Assembly: GCA_914767715.1 (NCBI GenBank) | Contig: OU612065.1 | Span: 26,846,001-26,910,000 of the forward strand | From: Membranipora membranacea | Taxonomy: Eukaryota; Bryozoa; Gymnolaemata; Cheilostomatida; Membraniporidae | Length of the DNA stretch: 64,000 bases | Reading direction: 5' to 3' | In this document: positions 40,101 to 52,900 of the stretch, piece by piece | Layout of the letters: each line of letters begins with the position of its first letter | How positions within the stretch are numbered: position 1 is the stretch's first letter | Position numbers and translations under genes: made by a program | Notes under the pieces: generated by a model | The model's input: the letters and a program-made list of their open reading frames with translations, nothing else | Databases searched by the model: none | Told to the model about the DNA's origin: nothing

Positions 40101-43100
40101 TGGGTGTCTCGTCAACTGACTGCAACAGAAATAAACGGCAGGTGAAATAAAGGATTGGATAGAAGGGACTGATTATTCTAACATGGACCATGGTAAACTA
40201 TTCTCATATTATATATTGAAATTGATGGTTTTCCTTAGATAAAATGTTTTGGTTGAGTAGTTCAATTGCATCAATATAGACAAAATCAAGCCGCCTGGGG
40301 GACTTTTGAATCAAAATACCAAACTATTTCATTTCCTCATGCAGGGCAGTAAAGCTGAGGTTAGATCATAAAACGGATTCAACCTCATAAAAAAAACTTG
40401 GATACTATATTGCTAAAAGTATAATTGCACTTTTAATTGAAAACAACTACATTTTTCCATACTAGAAAAATCTTTCAATAGCCGTTCTTTTTCCTGTTTC
40501 TGCAATTGAGTGACTCAACAACAAAATAGACGACTTAACAACACGATAGACAGTTTAGTTACGGAGGCTTCACAACGTAAGCATCTTATTCAACGCTAAA
40601 ACCAATCTATCGCTGTCTGAAATTTCCTTCTGGTGAAAAGTAAACCATTAAATCAAAGGCAGAAAATTGATAAACATCATAAGATCACCATTACATGGGG
40701 GCCTTATGTTATATGGAGCAGCGTAATCATCGAGCAGCGATACAACCCACGAGGAACATAAAGAAAGTCTTATAACTAAAATCAATTTTAACAGCCACTT
40801 GATGATGTTAATTAGTATGGCGTATATATTAGAAAGTAAATTTCATGAAAATGCAATCTGACGATAAACAGCTTATCGTAGGCAGACAGCAGCGGCAGCA
40901 CAGTAGCAGTAGCGGTGTATAATATATAATATATAGGTAGGGGAAATGTCAGCACTTTCATCACATGACATTCAGGACAAGAGGTCGTCGGCAGTCTACG
41001 CGTAATAGTAATATTCAAAAGATATCCAACAATTCATACCTACCTATGATGAGAAAATTGTGGTACAGTTCGGTGAGTATTTTTGGTTAACTATGTATGT
41101 ATACCCTACTGTTTAATGGGCGGTTTCTCACCTTCATATTGTGAAAGTGAATGAGAATTTCATCGAGTAGGAATTTTTATAAACCGAGTTACGTATGTTT
41201 TGTATACCCTACTGTTTAATGGGCGGTTTGTCACCTGGTGAACTACCGGACCTCTTTACTGACCAAATATTGGTGAATGACAATTTCATCAAGTACAAAT
41301 TTTTATAAACCTCTGTTCGACCTCTGGGTGTGTCATTGGTTTTCTACGAAATAATTGTATATCTCATTGAAGTAAAATGTTTTGCACTGAAGAAGGTTGA
41401 ATTTCAGAATGCATTTCAATTATAATGTTGGTGATTATAATTTTCTCAGAAAACTATGTGTTTAACCTCTACAAGCAATTTTTGGTTTCTTTCATATTTA
41501 CTGACATTCTGCCTATAATATGCAGATTTTCTACAAATGAGGAGATATCAACATTCAAGTACAACCGCAGAAACCATTCTAAAGCTCATTTTAGAGCAGC
41601 AAATTTGGTTCAAGGTAAATTGAAGGACGGATGGATGTCGGGAGGGAGGATGGGGAGAAACCGCAACAAAAATTTAGGGCGTGACGCATAAAAAAGATCT
41701 ATTCCGCAGGTGATAGAAAATGATCTATTGCTATAATTGACACCATTTTTGGGAAAGTATAGGTTAAATGTATCATAACATTCGCAAAAGGAAGTTGTCC
41801 ACCCTGTTTATTACATACATGCAGTGTTAGGTTAGACCATTTTCCATTGCCACCGGAATCAACATGTCAAATGCTGTCATTTCAAAGCATCTAGCTTGAC
41901 CGGATTTCAAAGAGGGATTGCTTCATGTGACATTTGCGGACAGCACTGCACATGGATCAGTCATTACTGTGGTTACCAAAATCTGTGCACTCAATCATAT
42001 CAGGGCAATACCACACCGAGTCTCATTAAAATACAATAAATCACTACTATTATAATGTGTACATGCTTTACTTACAACATATCTTTACCATCTGGTAGCA
42101 ACTTATTACCCACAATAAGATGTATCAAATCTGTGGCCATGTTCAATAAGGCACCAATGTTCCTGCATAAAATTAATACAATATTGCAATAGCGATAGAA
42201 ATTATAGTGCTGGATTTATAAATATTGAGATTAGTACAAGCTGTTACCCTATGAGGCAAGAATTGGACGGTGCATGTACGAGAGGAGTGGTTCATAAGGG
42301 GATACATGCACTCTGACAAATACACGGGGACTCAACCTGCACTTTTGATAAATACATGGGGATACATGCCTCCTACATAACCATAGGATAATAGTATTCA
42401 ATCTCTCATTTAGGTAAGTTATAGATTTGTTTTCACTTGTAAATAATTCGTGAGCATGACATTGCGTAATTGTTGCTCAGTGCACATTTCAAGAACCTGG
42501 GAAAAATTTGAGTAAACACCAAAACAATTTTTGAAACATTATTGAGATGACTTGGTGAAAATTGCACTTACTTAGCTGATGATACATTGAGCATAAGCTG
42601 TTTCATACAGCCTTCTAAATCGACTAGCTGCCGTTTGATAAGTGACAGCATACATCTTTGCGCTGTGGTAGCGATAGTGAGGTTGTCCTCACAGCACAAG
42701 TTCAACAGATAGTCCAACTCCCCCACCTAAAATGGACTTTTAATAATAAAACTGTCTAAATTTACACATGACAAATAGTGACCAATTTATAAATAACTTG
42801 ATGTTCCAGGGGAAAGACTATGAACATTTAGATGGGAGAAACATGCTTGGCTTGACTCACTACTTGTGTTTGAAGTATTATTGGGACTGTAAAACATTTC
42901 CTAGTTGTCTTACATCTGGTTCAAGCAGACATGACTCAAAATTGCAGGGCTGAAAACCATCAAATCAAATTTTTGATCAGATTAGCACATGCCAGATGGT
43001 TCTTACAGGGTTTGACCAAAAGCTATATTATATCCAAAGTACCAATCAAAAATATCAATTAAAAGGTTGACGCTGGTCAAGACTGCCTTTGATGCAGATA

Positions 43101-46100
43101 AGTTGACTGTGTGTAACATGTTAGTTAGCCACAGTTACATATTATCACGTTTGTCAGTGAAATTACAACTCTTAGATAAATTTACACGAAACTTACAAGG
43201 CGGATACACACAGAAGTGGGTGGGACCGTATGTCAATAAGTCAGAGTCTAGACCTCTGCATTGTGTGAGAAATGCCTATCAAAGCCATCCTTCATAAATA
43301 TTGCAAAAAAAGGTTAGTTTTCTTCCTGGATTTCCCATTGATAAGATTAGAAATTCATTCATGACTGTAATTCAATTACGTTTCACGATGTTGCTAAGAA
43401 TATAAAAATGCATGTGATGTGATGTTGTTTGATAGGCGAGAGTGCCTGTTGGCTTTCTCACGCCCTCCAGCTTACGCTATGAGTAGACTGAAATCCAAGA
43501 GTGGATAATTTCCTCAACTTTTCTTCGGCTTTCTTCTCCAAAACATGTACCGTCTGTAAATTTGGAAAATAATTCTCAATTATGTTTTATTAAAGTATAC
43601 AGTCATCGGAAATGGTAGGGACACATTTAGCTTAGTGCCGTACAAAAGGGTAGCTTGGAATAGTAAACAAAGTTTTTCTTCATAGCTACCATATTATTTT
43701 CATTACGCTTATCGAGAACCATTTTTCTCATCACATATAAATATATGTCCACAACCAGCTCATTTTTAGGGGTTGTTTTACAGGTCTTTTGTCATCGACA
43801 GCAACTTTGAAATCAACAGCAACTGTTGTAGTTGCATAACCTTTTGCCTTCTAGTAAATCTTTGCTGTCACTGTCCGATCAGGGTAACTATTCCAGGCTC
43901 AGCCGAATAGTCTATGTATTGTTGGTTTATTGCATAACAAAAGTATTGGTATAAGGATTAAGGATAAGTTGGTAGTAATCCTGTGATAAGTGGATTACAA
44001 CCAGGGGTTAGATTAGTTGAACTAGCCATTTACAAGCAAAATAATTAAGACAGGCTAGTTTTATATCTGCTTGGAGAAGGCCTGCATATGCTGGATAAAC
44101 ATATTAGGTTAAAAAGTGTGCTACAGCAACATTCATAGCTCTGCAAAGGTGCACTTACTTATTACAATATGGTTTCACATGTATTATAATAGTTGATTTA
44201 GCTAGATCTTATGCAATCGCTGTTGGCTACAATGGTTTCCTCCTTTCTCCCTTGGCACTAAGGTTAATTAAAGTTTGGAAAAGATTTCAAACAAGTTTTA
44301 GAGCCGCATTACACGGGCATATATCTTGATATATGTCACTTCATAGACAGTATACTTGTATTTCTGTAGCTTTAGTATGAATGATCCCGTGTTAAGATGA
44401 AAATACCGATGCCAGTTTGGTGCGAGCTGTTAGGTCAATTCCATCATAATACGTGCAAGCAAACAGCAGCAAACAATAGGTTACAGTTTTAATTATTTTT
44501 CATGCTAAAATTCAAAACAAATTTTAAAATACATATTAGCTGAGTAAGTATGGCAGCCCTTTAGCTGTCGTCACTTTTATTATTTTCATCATCTTGTCTC
44601 ACTCATGTTATTATGAGTTTCCTTGGCACGAGGCAGCTTTCATAACAAATCTCAATTCTCTTTTGTTGTGTACATGTAAATTGTTTTGAACTTTGTAGAC
44701 TGCAGCGGAACCAATAGAATAATCATTGACCATTTGCTAGCAAGCTCTAAGATTAGAGTAAAAGCTGGAGAACTATATTAGATAGCCATCAATATAATGA
44801 CTGAAGTGACCGCCATTTTCAACTTCAGTATTCTCATCAGCGCTACTACTGACGACAAACCTTTCAGTCATCCACCGGCTACAGAAAACATGACACTAAA
44901 TCTGAACGACGACTCCTTCATACAGCAGCTAGACTTTTATTTATCTGGAATTATCTTGCTGCTGGTGTGCTTACTCGGATTAATCTGCAATCTACTTGTA
45001 GTTGTTGTTCTCACACATAGATCGATGAGAAGTTCCACTAACTCATTCTTACTTTCTTTAGCGATATTCGACTCGATGGTATTACTGTGTACTACTTTTC
45101 TGATCTGTTTTCCACCGCTGTCAAGCACTTATACAAAGTTGATATTTCCACACATTGTGGCGTATATTTATCCGCTCGCTCTTCTAGCACAGACTTGTAC
45201 AATATGGATAACAGTCTCATTCACAGTAGAACGCTACATAGCAGTCACCCATCCACTAAAAGCTTCTAGCATGTGTACAATTAAGAGGGCTAGACTCACC
45301 ACGGTACTTGTAGTGACCATCGCCGTTCTCTACAACGCCTGCAGATGGTTTGAATACAGAAGCGTGCGAGTTTTCATAACTGATGAACTCAATAACACAA
45401 ATCTAGTCCTGATTCCGAATACCAAACTTCCGACTTTTAGAGTGCAGCCCACAATGCTGGAGCAGAATAAGATTTACGAGACCGTTTATTTCTCAGTATT
45501 ATATTTGACAGTAATGTGTATAGTTCCGATTCTTTTATTGGGAACACTGAACACTTTTCTCATTCTGGCTGTTCGACGCAGTCAAAAGGAAAGAAGGAAT
45601 ATGAGCACCTCGAATACCTCTAAGGAAAATAACATCACCATCATGCTGGTTTCAGTAGTGGTGGTATTCATTATATGCCAGGTGAGTCATGTTAGTTTAA
45701 ACTGGTTTTTGGCATTAAACACCTTGTTACATTACAATAGTTACATTACAGTTACACTCATTGTTACGATACAGTTGCGTGATTCTCAATCACTTACCAC
45801 GCCTGTATGATTACAAAACATTCATTTTTTACACCATTTGTTTGTGAAGTGCAGTCATACAAACAAAATCTTGGGCGACATGACGTTAGCACAGTTGGTG
45901 ATATTTTTCTCAAACTCAAAGAAGACATGTTTTGCAAACATGTTGTTCTGAACATCCATAAATACTGTTCAGCATCTTTACAAATTTAAATACTAGCATT
46001 GGCAACAGCCAGATCACGCCTTAGACTTAATAATATTAAGTTTATGGATAAGTTTATGAGATGACCTGAGACTTATCTAAGTTATCATCCCTCAAAAAAT

Positions 46101-47563
46101 GGTGGGACAACTCTCAATATCTGTATTGTTTTGTTTTCAGGTACCAGCATTAATTTATAGCTTCGCATACGGAATCAACAAACCACTCGTAATACAAAGC
46201 CAATCTTGGCAAGTCCTGTCAATACTACGGAACTTTACAGTAACACTAAATAGCGCCATCAACTTCATTCTTTACTGCGCATTCGGTCAAAAATTCAGAA
46301 GAGTCTTTCTGAGAGTATTCTGCAAAAAGTTGACCAAGGACTCTTTCAGGAGTGTTTCTGAGAGAACAGCTTTTACAACAAACGGCAGCTCATCTGTTCA
46401 CATGCCTATGATTGACAAGAATAGTAACTCAACCAAATACACTCACGCTGTAGGTAATGGTGACACAATTTTGTAGTAAATTGGAATTTTTACTTTTTCT
46501 TCATTTGAAGGCAATAATAATATCTTTTCCTATTTAATTTAAACTAATTCCCTGTGTGCGCCATATCTCATCATCAACATAGTAATAATTATTTATTTTA
46601 CACTCAACATAAATATAATGTCGATCATAATGTTAAAAACTCCATTATTTTTCCTGAGAACGCAGAGCTTACAGTGTTGTATTTATGTTCCAATAAAATC
46701 CCATACTTCACAGCACAATTATTATAACACTGTTGTTACTTGGTGCACAATAAATTATCAGTATCCCACAATTCGTACAGATAAATAACATGATTGAATA
46801 TGTATACCTAGCCTATCTTGCTTGCTGGCTGATGACCTGCCGGCTAGATGATTTGTGACACATCATTATAAGAGCCATCAAAATTTAAGCTCTGAGGTCA
46901 TAGGCTACTCTAGAACAAGTTTGTTCCCTCTGCGGTGGCGGAGGGATATTGCAAATGTTTCGTACCGAGGCGCCTAATTTGATGCGAATCCTCCTGTGGA
47001 TCTTTGATTGTACGGTTACAAGTTTCCTACACTTAACTCTCCAGATTAAAAAGGAGTTGCATGAATAGGAAAGATTGCACTATGCATAAGACCAAAACTA
47101 GTAGAATTGTAACGAGGTATAGTATTTGTATGTATGCGTGTAGTAGTGTATGGTTTAAAACTAGAATTTAATAGCTTAGTTATTGGATACATTAAAATGA
47201 CAAACAAAGTTATCACTTTCGGTAATCAAGCTTGAGACATAAATGGTAATCCTGTTTAAAACAACTCTCTGTTTGTCTGAAAAGTTGAAGAGTAGATAAC
47301 TACTGTGCACATTTAAATTTACTCCACAGCCTACAACAAATAAAATTGCGCACAACTACTCTTTGCAATCATATAGATGTATAATTATAAGTACGAAGTG
47401 CACAAAAGGCTTTCTTGTATCATTTCATATCATTTCCCTTCCCGTACCAAATGATTGGTATGGGAACATAACACAATGGGACAAAATAATCTAGATGAGA
47501 GTGTACCTGTATCTGCTGCAACTTGTTCTGAAATTCTAGCTTCTTTCTAACGTTCTCCATCAT
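22117..47563 (-). CDS. FOCAD: Focadhesin homologue, 34 coding exons
   Basis: Exons in transcript order: 47563-47507, 43553-43476, 42726-42572, 42162-42076, 40119-39997, 39675-39501, 38674-38489, 37186-37093, 36159-35960, 35313-34933, 34730-34626, 33951-33740, 32715-32527, 32337-32259, 31967-31833, 31317-31165, 30623-30467, 30128-29875, 29511-29258, 28869-28724, 28443-28352, 28234-28173, 27761-27632, 27212-27099, 26851-26723, 25727-25574, 25248-25021, 24662-24547, 24200-24090, 24006-23915, 23659-23504, 23199-23021, 22846-22729, 22296-22117. All junctions agree in phase except the 24090/24006 one. The product is about 1,690 residues (human about 1,800). Matches to focadhesin: ENVRKKLEFQNKLQQIQ start, RHPYVTVLES, HADVRNAAYEAL, IPNNIIQMY, LPPLHWSALLAPLMR and a C-terminal EWLLKSM. 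Focadhesin is a large alpha-helical (HEAT-like) scaffold reported at focal adhesions and linked to SKI-complex stability. An acceptor just before the first ATG (about 47579) implies an upstream leader exon. One exon between 25727 and 26723 could still be missing. Confidence 0.93.
22480..22498 (+). repeat. Half-copy of hairpin family D
   Basis: GCCAGGGAGGGTGGG without its inverted partner, in FOCAD intron 33. Confidence 0.55.
23334..23432. repeat. Foldback element in FOCAD intron 31
   Basis: TAGCCAATATGTTGGCT plus GATTGGTT on the left pair with AACCAATC plus AGCCAACATTTTGGCTA on the right, around a loop of about 35 bases. Flanking T-runs are also inverted. It fits a small MITE. Confidence 0.75.
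26445..26512. repeat. Inverted repeat with GC-rich arms
   Basis: CCGCCCTGGGGTTGAAG and its imperfect reverse complement (CTTCAAACAACCCAGGGCGG) flank a loop of about 13 bases in FOCAD intron 25. Confidence 0.7.
26531..26683. repeat. Degenerate AT-rich tandem repeat
   Basis: About seven diverged units of roughly 20 bp built on GATAATATTTGGAATAT. It lies in FOCAD intron 25. Confidence 0.75.
31043..31147. mobile_element. MITE family C, copy 1 (FOCAD intron 16)
   Basis: A block of about 105 bp bounded by inverted AGATC-containing ends (AAGATCCAGCTTGCCTGC on the left, GAATTAGATCTAACATGATCT on the right), with a GGAGC(T/C)GCT core shared with three copies inside TTLL3 introns. Confidence 0.6.
34539..34578. 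repeat. Hairpin family D, long-stem copy
   Basis: ACCAGGGAGGGTGGGT is followed by its reverse complement with one extra CACCCTCC unit. It lies in FOCAD intron 11. Confidence 0.8.
34785..34858. repeat. ATACATACATATAAAC tandem repeat
   Basis: About four units of roughly 17 bp in FOCAD intron 10. The minus-strand reading frame through it is repetitive (ICLYVCIYLYV-type) and not part of the protein. Confidence 0.8.
35530..35817. mobile_element. MITE family B, copy 2 (FOCAD intron 9)
   Basis: 288 bp with inverted ends: AATTCTGTAGAGCTC on the left and GAGCTATGCAGAATT on the right. Inside these, GCAAATAATTTGCACAAACT pairs with AGTTTGTGCAAATTATTTGC. The same end sequences recur in copy 1 near 1142-1428. 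There is no ORF. Confidence 0.8.
37441..37954 (+). other. Possible two-exon nested coding sequence in FOCAD intron 7
   Basis: Two plus-strand blocks look like exons: 37441-37572 (acceptor TTTCTATTCATCAG, donor AAAG|GTATGT) and 37794-37954 (acceptor ATTATTAATTAG, stop TAA). Their phases join without a stop, giving roughly 97 residues including VEFTQGVGFALSVNWLSID and KKCVPGWPMAWYFNNSSHEW. No start codon or upstream exon was found, and I do not recognise the family. A chance combination is possible. Confidence 0.25.
41099..41316. repeat. Two-unit tandem duplication, period ~103 bp
   Basis: GTATACCCTACTGTTTAATG begins at 41099 and again at 41202, followed in both by GGCGGTTT(C/G)TCACC and later by GA(G/C)AATTTCATC(G/A)AGTA and TTTTTATAAACC. 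The second unit carries an insertion of about 15-30 bp. It lies in FOCAD intron 4. Confidence 0.85.
44797..46476 (+). CDS. FMRFamide-receptor-like rhodopsin-family GPCR
   Basis: Two exons (44797-45681 and 46141-46476) join in phase at a CAG|GTGAGT donor and TTTTGTTTTCAG acceptor, inside TM6, giving 406 residues. TM1 spans about 49-72 (GLICNLLVVVVLTHR), TM2 about 84-106, TM3 about 121-143 ending in an ERY motif (145-147, in place of DRY), TM4 about 166-181, TM5 about 231-259, TM6 about 279-302 (FIICQVPAL, without CWxP) and TM7 about 320-341 (LNSAINFILY in place of NPxxY). N-glycosylation sites occur in the N-terminus (NFS, NMT). ACRWFEYR after TM4 and LNSAINFILY are typical of insect-type FMRFamide receptors, which are G-protein-coupled neuropeptide receptors in the plasma membrane. 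The ligand cannot be read from sequence. The whole gene lies in intron 1 of FOCAD on the opposite strand. Confidence 0.93.
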
Positions 47564-49949
47564 ACAGTGGTTCTGATCTACAATAACATGAGGAGCGTAA
47601 TGAGTGTGCTACGTTAATTAGAAATCAGCTACCGGAGTATTGTCATAATCAGAATTGGTCCTTGCAGAGGTGCCAAGTTCCATAGGGACCCCAAATATCT
47701 ACTAAGGATTCTGCTGAAGATAGGTGAAGTAAGGTAGGACAAATTCGCTTCCAAATCATTCACTTGGAATGTATATATTGAGCAATCAGATAGTGATTTT
47801 GGCTGTTGTCCTAGTCAACCACAGAACATGGCAGAATGAGTATGCATTGATTGTGTAGACAGTGACTCAGTGACTGTGAGTAACAACAATGCATCTGTGT
47901 TCAAATACACAAGTGACAAAGTACACACTCAGGCTAATCCATTCATTCACTTCAATCACTCACTTAGGGCAGGCTGTAGGTCCTATCAGCCTGCTCAGGC
48001 TAACCCCACTCTCTAACTAACAGTAGAGTAACTCTAATTGTAAAATGTGAGTGATACACACATACATGTCACATGTGAATGTTGTTCTGTTAGCCCATGA
48101 TTATTATCTATTTGCATCAAAATCAATGCAGAAGCATGCAATCACAGCATGATGAGCCTTGCAAAAGTGGCAGCAGCACCTTTGAGGAAGGTATATCTCA
48201 CCCTCACCAGTGAATATGTGTTAGGTTCAAGTTCAATCAGTGATCATATAATAACTCTTGGCTCAATCATCAAGTTTTGCTCAATTTATAATCATAAAAA
48301 TTGGTTTCATTTCCAAAAATTATTGTTACGCGCGCAACCAAGTTTATTTTACCTCCAGTCAAAAGATTTCAACCTTGACACAATGAAAACGAGGTTTGTG
48401 TGAAGGGAGTCATGGTGACCAACAGGTGCAGAGGGTCTAATTTGGAGAGCAATATTCTTATGCCCATAAATTGCTTATTAGTCCATGCACTGATTTTTTG
48501 ACCTGGTACTAATATAATTTACTGGTGAGTTAAACTTACAACATTTGCAATTTCAAGTATTTATCCCTAATAGGGTTATAATGGTGTATCTTTAGTTAAG
48601 TTACATTTCTATTGTGGAAACTGCAATTCAATGAAGCAATGCTACATATATATACTACATATCAGTGGTCGTGGAGTGGCTACATATAGGGTAGATCCAC
48701 TAGTCTATTTCAGCTGTACCGAATACACTTACTAGGCCATCTCATGTGTCATTTGTATGTATATTGATGTTTATAGTAAATTTATCAATATGTAGTTAGT
48801 TGTGGCAAGAGTGAGCCAAGCTATTGGTCTAACTCAAGTTCTGTTAATATTTCATTTCCATCATTGCTATCTGTCACATCCAGTATATCCATCAATGTAC
48901 AATTCCAGGTTTTTGAGTCACATCTCTCTTATATTTGTTGATATCTTAGCATTCAATTCAAATCAGTACTCCTAGCAGCACATCGCACTCATACAGACCG
49001 ATATCCCGGTATGAACTATGAGCCAATCGCAACCTCAATTCTTAGAACCTCAACACAGATCAAGAAATGTTATCCCTTTCATCATTAGTTTTGCTTTGCA
49101 ACTTACGTCCGTTATGCAAGGTTGATCTAGATAAGCTGTAATTTAAGGATGAGTCTGTCAGTCTGTCACTTTATCAAAGGCTGTTTCACTATTTCACAAA
49201 TGATATAGACTGCCAATAAAAGTGTTAGAATTAAGGGAAAGCAAGCTGTTTATTAAAGAAAAATAAACAAAAACCTATGTGTTTAAAAGCCTAGATTATT
49301 TAACAGAGAAGAACTCCCCGGTAGCTAGTAGTTCTGTATCGATCATGAGTCAGGTACATAGCAACTCTGTTTTTTTCAGCAGGTCATTTGGCACATCTGG
49401 TATGGCTGTTCAGTGATCTCCTGTAGATTATGCCTCTTGCCTCCCTCGACAAAACAACATCACCTCTACAACATCACCAACTACCTCAACCAAAAGTCCC
49501 TCATCATAACACTGACTCTTATCATCCAAAAACCACCCGACCTCCTCATCATCTCCCCACATTTACACTTCACCGCAATGTTACAACAACACCACGCCAG
49601 AGACCACTCACATCATCTTTGTCTAAAATCCATACAAAAGTTAGTGCCAGCAATTGACATTCATCTTCACAGCTGTCAGTGAAACTTTTCCAGCCTTATT
49701 TCTGGCTCAGGAAATGCTGCTTTATGCTTACTCTCTATCACTCGCTTTATTGTTCAAATTTAACTTCCTTCCTTCCTTACTATCCACAAAAGTCCTATTT
49801 AGGCCATTCATTACCGCCTCTGTTATAACTTCAGTGATGTATTTTTTCAACAGATTAAAACCGAAATCAAAGGACATGTAAATTCTGGCCGAACCAGTAT
49901 CTTTCTTCCCCGCTTAAATAACCCTGTGATCAGGAAGAAAGCATATGTT
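47564..49949. other. Shared upstream region of FOCAD and TTLL3
   Basis: 2.4 kb separates the divergent start codons. An acceptor-like TTATTGTAG lies on the minus strand right before the FOCAD ATG, so a FOCAD leader exon should lie here. A strand-asymmetric, C-rich and G-poor stretch at about 49440-49660 is open in two plus frames but is low-complexity (H, P, T, S rich) and is not called as a gene. No tRNA or clear TATA box was seen. Confidence 0.5.
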
Positions 49950-52900
49950 ATGATAAAGGAGCGACTCGACTCGGAAAAGGGTCAGCATTCTGACAAACAC
50001 TCAAAGGTTTGTGCTTAAGATCTTAATCTTGTTAAACTTGTGTACTATGTTGGAGAATAAGTTACATATAAGCCCAACTATGCAAACTGCAGAACTTATT
50101 TTTGGACCAACAATCATGTTGACTGATTGTTTTTAATCTTCTTACAGGTCTTTACTTTCAAAGATTTGCTAAGCAACATGATATAATTTTGAAAATAAAC
50201 TTTACCTGTGACCCACTTACTACTTACTAATCCCCTTGCATTTGTAGCTATTTTTGTAACAGCCTGATACTCTGCCTTTTTTTCCAGCTGGACGGGTCAG
50301 CTACTCCAAGAGCTTGGGCTACTCCAGATAAAGGTCTTATAAGTTTCAGTCCTCCACCCATAGATCAGCCAAATGGGGACACAGCTGCTGAACGAATAGA
50401 AAACAGTAAGAAACTCGTAATCTTTATCTTGTCCAGTAAGGATCTCATCTATGTTTTGGCCACTGATTTTTCAAAGAAATGTCTCATAACAATATCGAAA
50501 TTGGTCATGTACGCGTAAATGTTCACGTCACATTGCCTAGATTGTTGAAGGACTGTGCTGCTGACATTATGCTTGCTGACGAGTTTTACTCGTAATGTCA
50601 GTTGAACCAGTGTTTCATCCTTGAATAAGATTCCATTCTCCAGTTGTTCTGTGTGCTGGCATACCTGTTTCAAATCAGATCTCAATGTCATATCTCTGGT
50701 CCTCTATTCCAGAAACATTTTTCCATCAGCAATTCTCTGTGCATTTTCTCCAATCTATAATGGTGCTTAATTTTCTGTAGGTCCATATATCAAAACAGAT
50801 GTGTTCAGAAGACACTCAGCAATAAAGAAAGCAGTCAAATCACATCACGAGAGGTAAGCCTCTAGTTTTTATTGTTATGTTTTCTCCATTTAATCATTTT
50901 AAAATTGTGAAACATGATTTTATTTAAATAATATCAAAGGAGCCATAAGACAAATCAAGGCTACTGTTAGTTTTCTGCAGGTCATATATGTGATGCAAAG
51001 TAAATCATGGTGATCTCTTAGGCCAGAAACCTGCGAAACTTTGTTTTTCTCTACACACTCCATCTTATCTTAACCGCCCTATTTAACGGGTGGCATGTGT
51101 GGGGTAGTGACCCTTCTACCTTTGCCCGCCATGACCGGCTCGGCTACACTTTTTCGAAGAGGCAGATTTTTATGCTGCATGCAAGCACACAGTAGTCCTC
51201 CTGTATATACGGTCCTGCTCTGAACAGACCTTTGGCTGCACATTTTAAGTTGACGCCCTGGTTATGACATTATATAAAAATAATAATATAATTTTTTTAT
51301 GTAATAACCTATCATTTCTCATGCTACTGCCCATGTTGTTGTGCCTTGAGCAATACATACTACAATAACATCATATCAGGTTTAGAGCAGTCTGCGAGGA
51401 TATATTTACACCTGTATAAATATGTGCAAAAAATAGTACTAAGAAACCATAGAAAGTAAAATCACAAGAAACCACCACAGCATTTAGTGATTGTGAATGT
51501 ATCAAGTTTTTGGTATCATTCTAGAGTTCTCAGTCTAATTTAGAACACTGCTATAAGGTTCATTAACACCAAGTGGCTCAGTCCCAATTCATTTTCACTC
51601 AAAGTTGAGATTGGAAGGTACTAAACAAAAAGGTATTATTGCCAAAATTCAGAGCAGCACCTTAATTTGTGAGCTTTATTTCAGGCAGAGTGCAATGGAA
51701 CATGCAGACCTGGATGGAAGGAGTAAAACATTACTTTCCTTGAGCCCAATTGCTGACAGGAGAAACAGAAAATCAAGCTCTGTCAATATCAACCTTGAGA
51801 GGCTGCAAAATGCCAAGGACACCGCAGAGCGAGCAATCAAGGTGAGCAAATCACGAGATAGTTGTGGGAGTTTTGACTCGTAACTTTTATGTAGTTATGA
51901 TGCTCGATTTCTGCCAGTGCCTGACTGAGAAACCAATTACTGGCTACTCCTTTCTAACCATCCATCTTCTTGTGTTTAAACTCGCTCATCTTTGATTAAA
52001 AATATAGTAGGTACATTTGTCTCTGGTACATGGAACCAATGAATTTTGTTTTTCGGATACCAACTATTCTGCAAAATTACAAATAAAATGTTATGTCAGA
52101 TTTTTCTTTTTATCCTATGTATGAAGACACATACTCTATAGTTTAGTGACCCTACTGTTATTGCCATACTGAATAAACATTTTATGGCATCTGTCACATC
52201 CAGATCAATAGCTGCAAATCATACTTCGCAAAGGTGACCTGACCCCTTTTTGTTTTGGTCTATTAGTTAATTATATTATATTATATGTGCTGCCAAACCA
52301 TTCAACGCCTTGTAGCTCTATTCTTTAGAAAATTAATCATCAAATACTTCAATACAAAATTGATGAAAATTACGTTTTGAACCGTATGAAAATCATATTC
52401 TCAATAACTACATCAATTCATTTGTATTGTTTTCACCATAAACAGCTTGCAATTCGTTATTATGACCTGTCTGGCATTTGTAGAGCAAAAAGGTGTTTAC
52501 GATACAAGGTCCCTACAGTCACGTTCGAGAGGCATTAAGGCGGAGGGGATGGATTGAAAAGTTTTATAAGATGGACGCTCCGGCTAAGAAGTCACCGCGG
52601 AATAAAAAATCTAAACCTGGAGCTGGAGGCAATGCTGCCAGTGACGAGTCTGATAACGATGACTTTGATGACGATATGGATGATGATGATGGTAACTCTA
52701 TATTTTAATGCTCATGATTTAAAATATGGATTTGATCTGATGACCATAAAAGAAACCTATACATCACCTAATATCTAGAACAAGTTTGATCCAATTGCCT
52801 GCATTCCTGTCGCTCCCCTTCCACTGGTCACTGGTCTGCGGCGTGTCCAATGGATCAGGAGCAGCTCAGAATGCAGGCAAACGGACCAAACTTGGTCTAA

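Noticed and set aside
41425-41691. 88-residue plus-strand ORF in FOCAD intron 4
   Set aside because: No splice signals in phase, ends in Gly/Arg/Met low-complexity text; no relative recognised.
43441-43553. Independent short minus-strand gene ending in TGA
   Set aside because: The frame can be read to a stop, but CATAGC|GTAAGC is a good donor, and splicing gives the expected FOCAD N-terminal order (LEFQ..., then VGELDYLLNLCCEDN).
49413-49682. Two overlapping plus-strand ORFs rich in His, Pro, Thr
   Set aside because: Strand-asymmetric low-complexity DNA is open in two frames at once, which is not expected of a real coding exon; no splice context.
50449-50691. 80-residue minus-strand ORF inside TTLL3 intron 2
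   Set aside because: Protein-like at first sight, but the frame is closed upstream by a stop, has no acceptor near its start and no partner exon.
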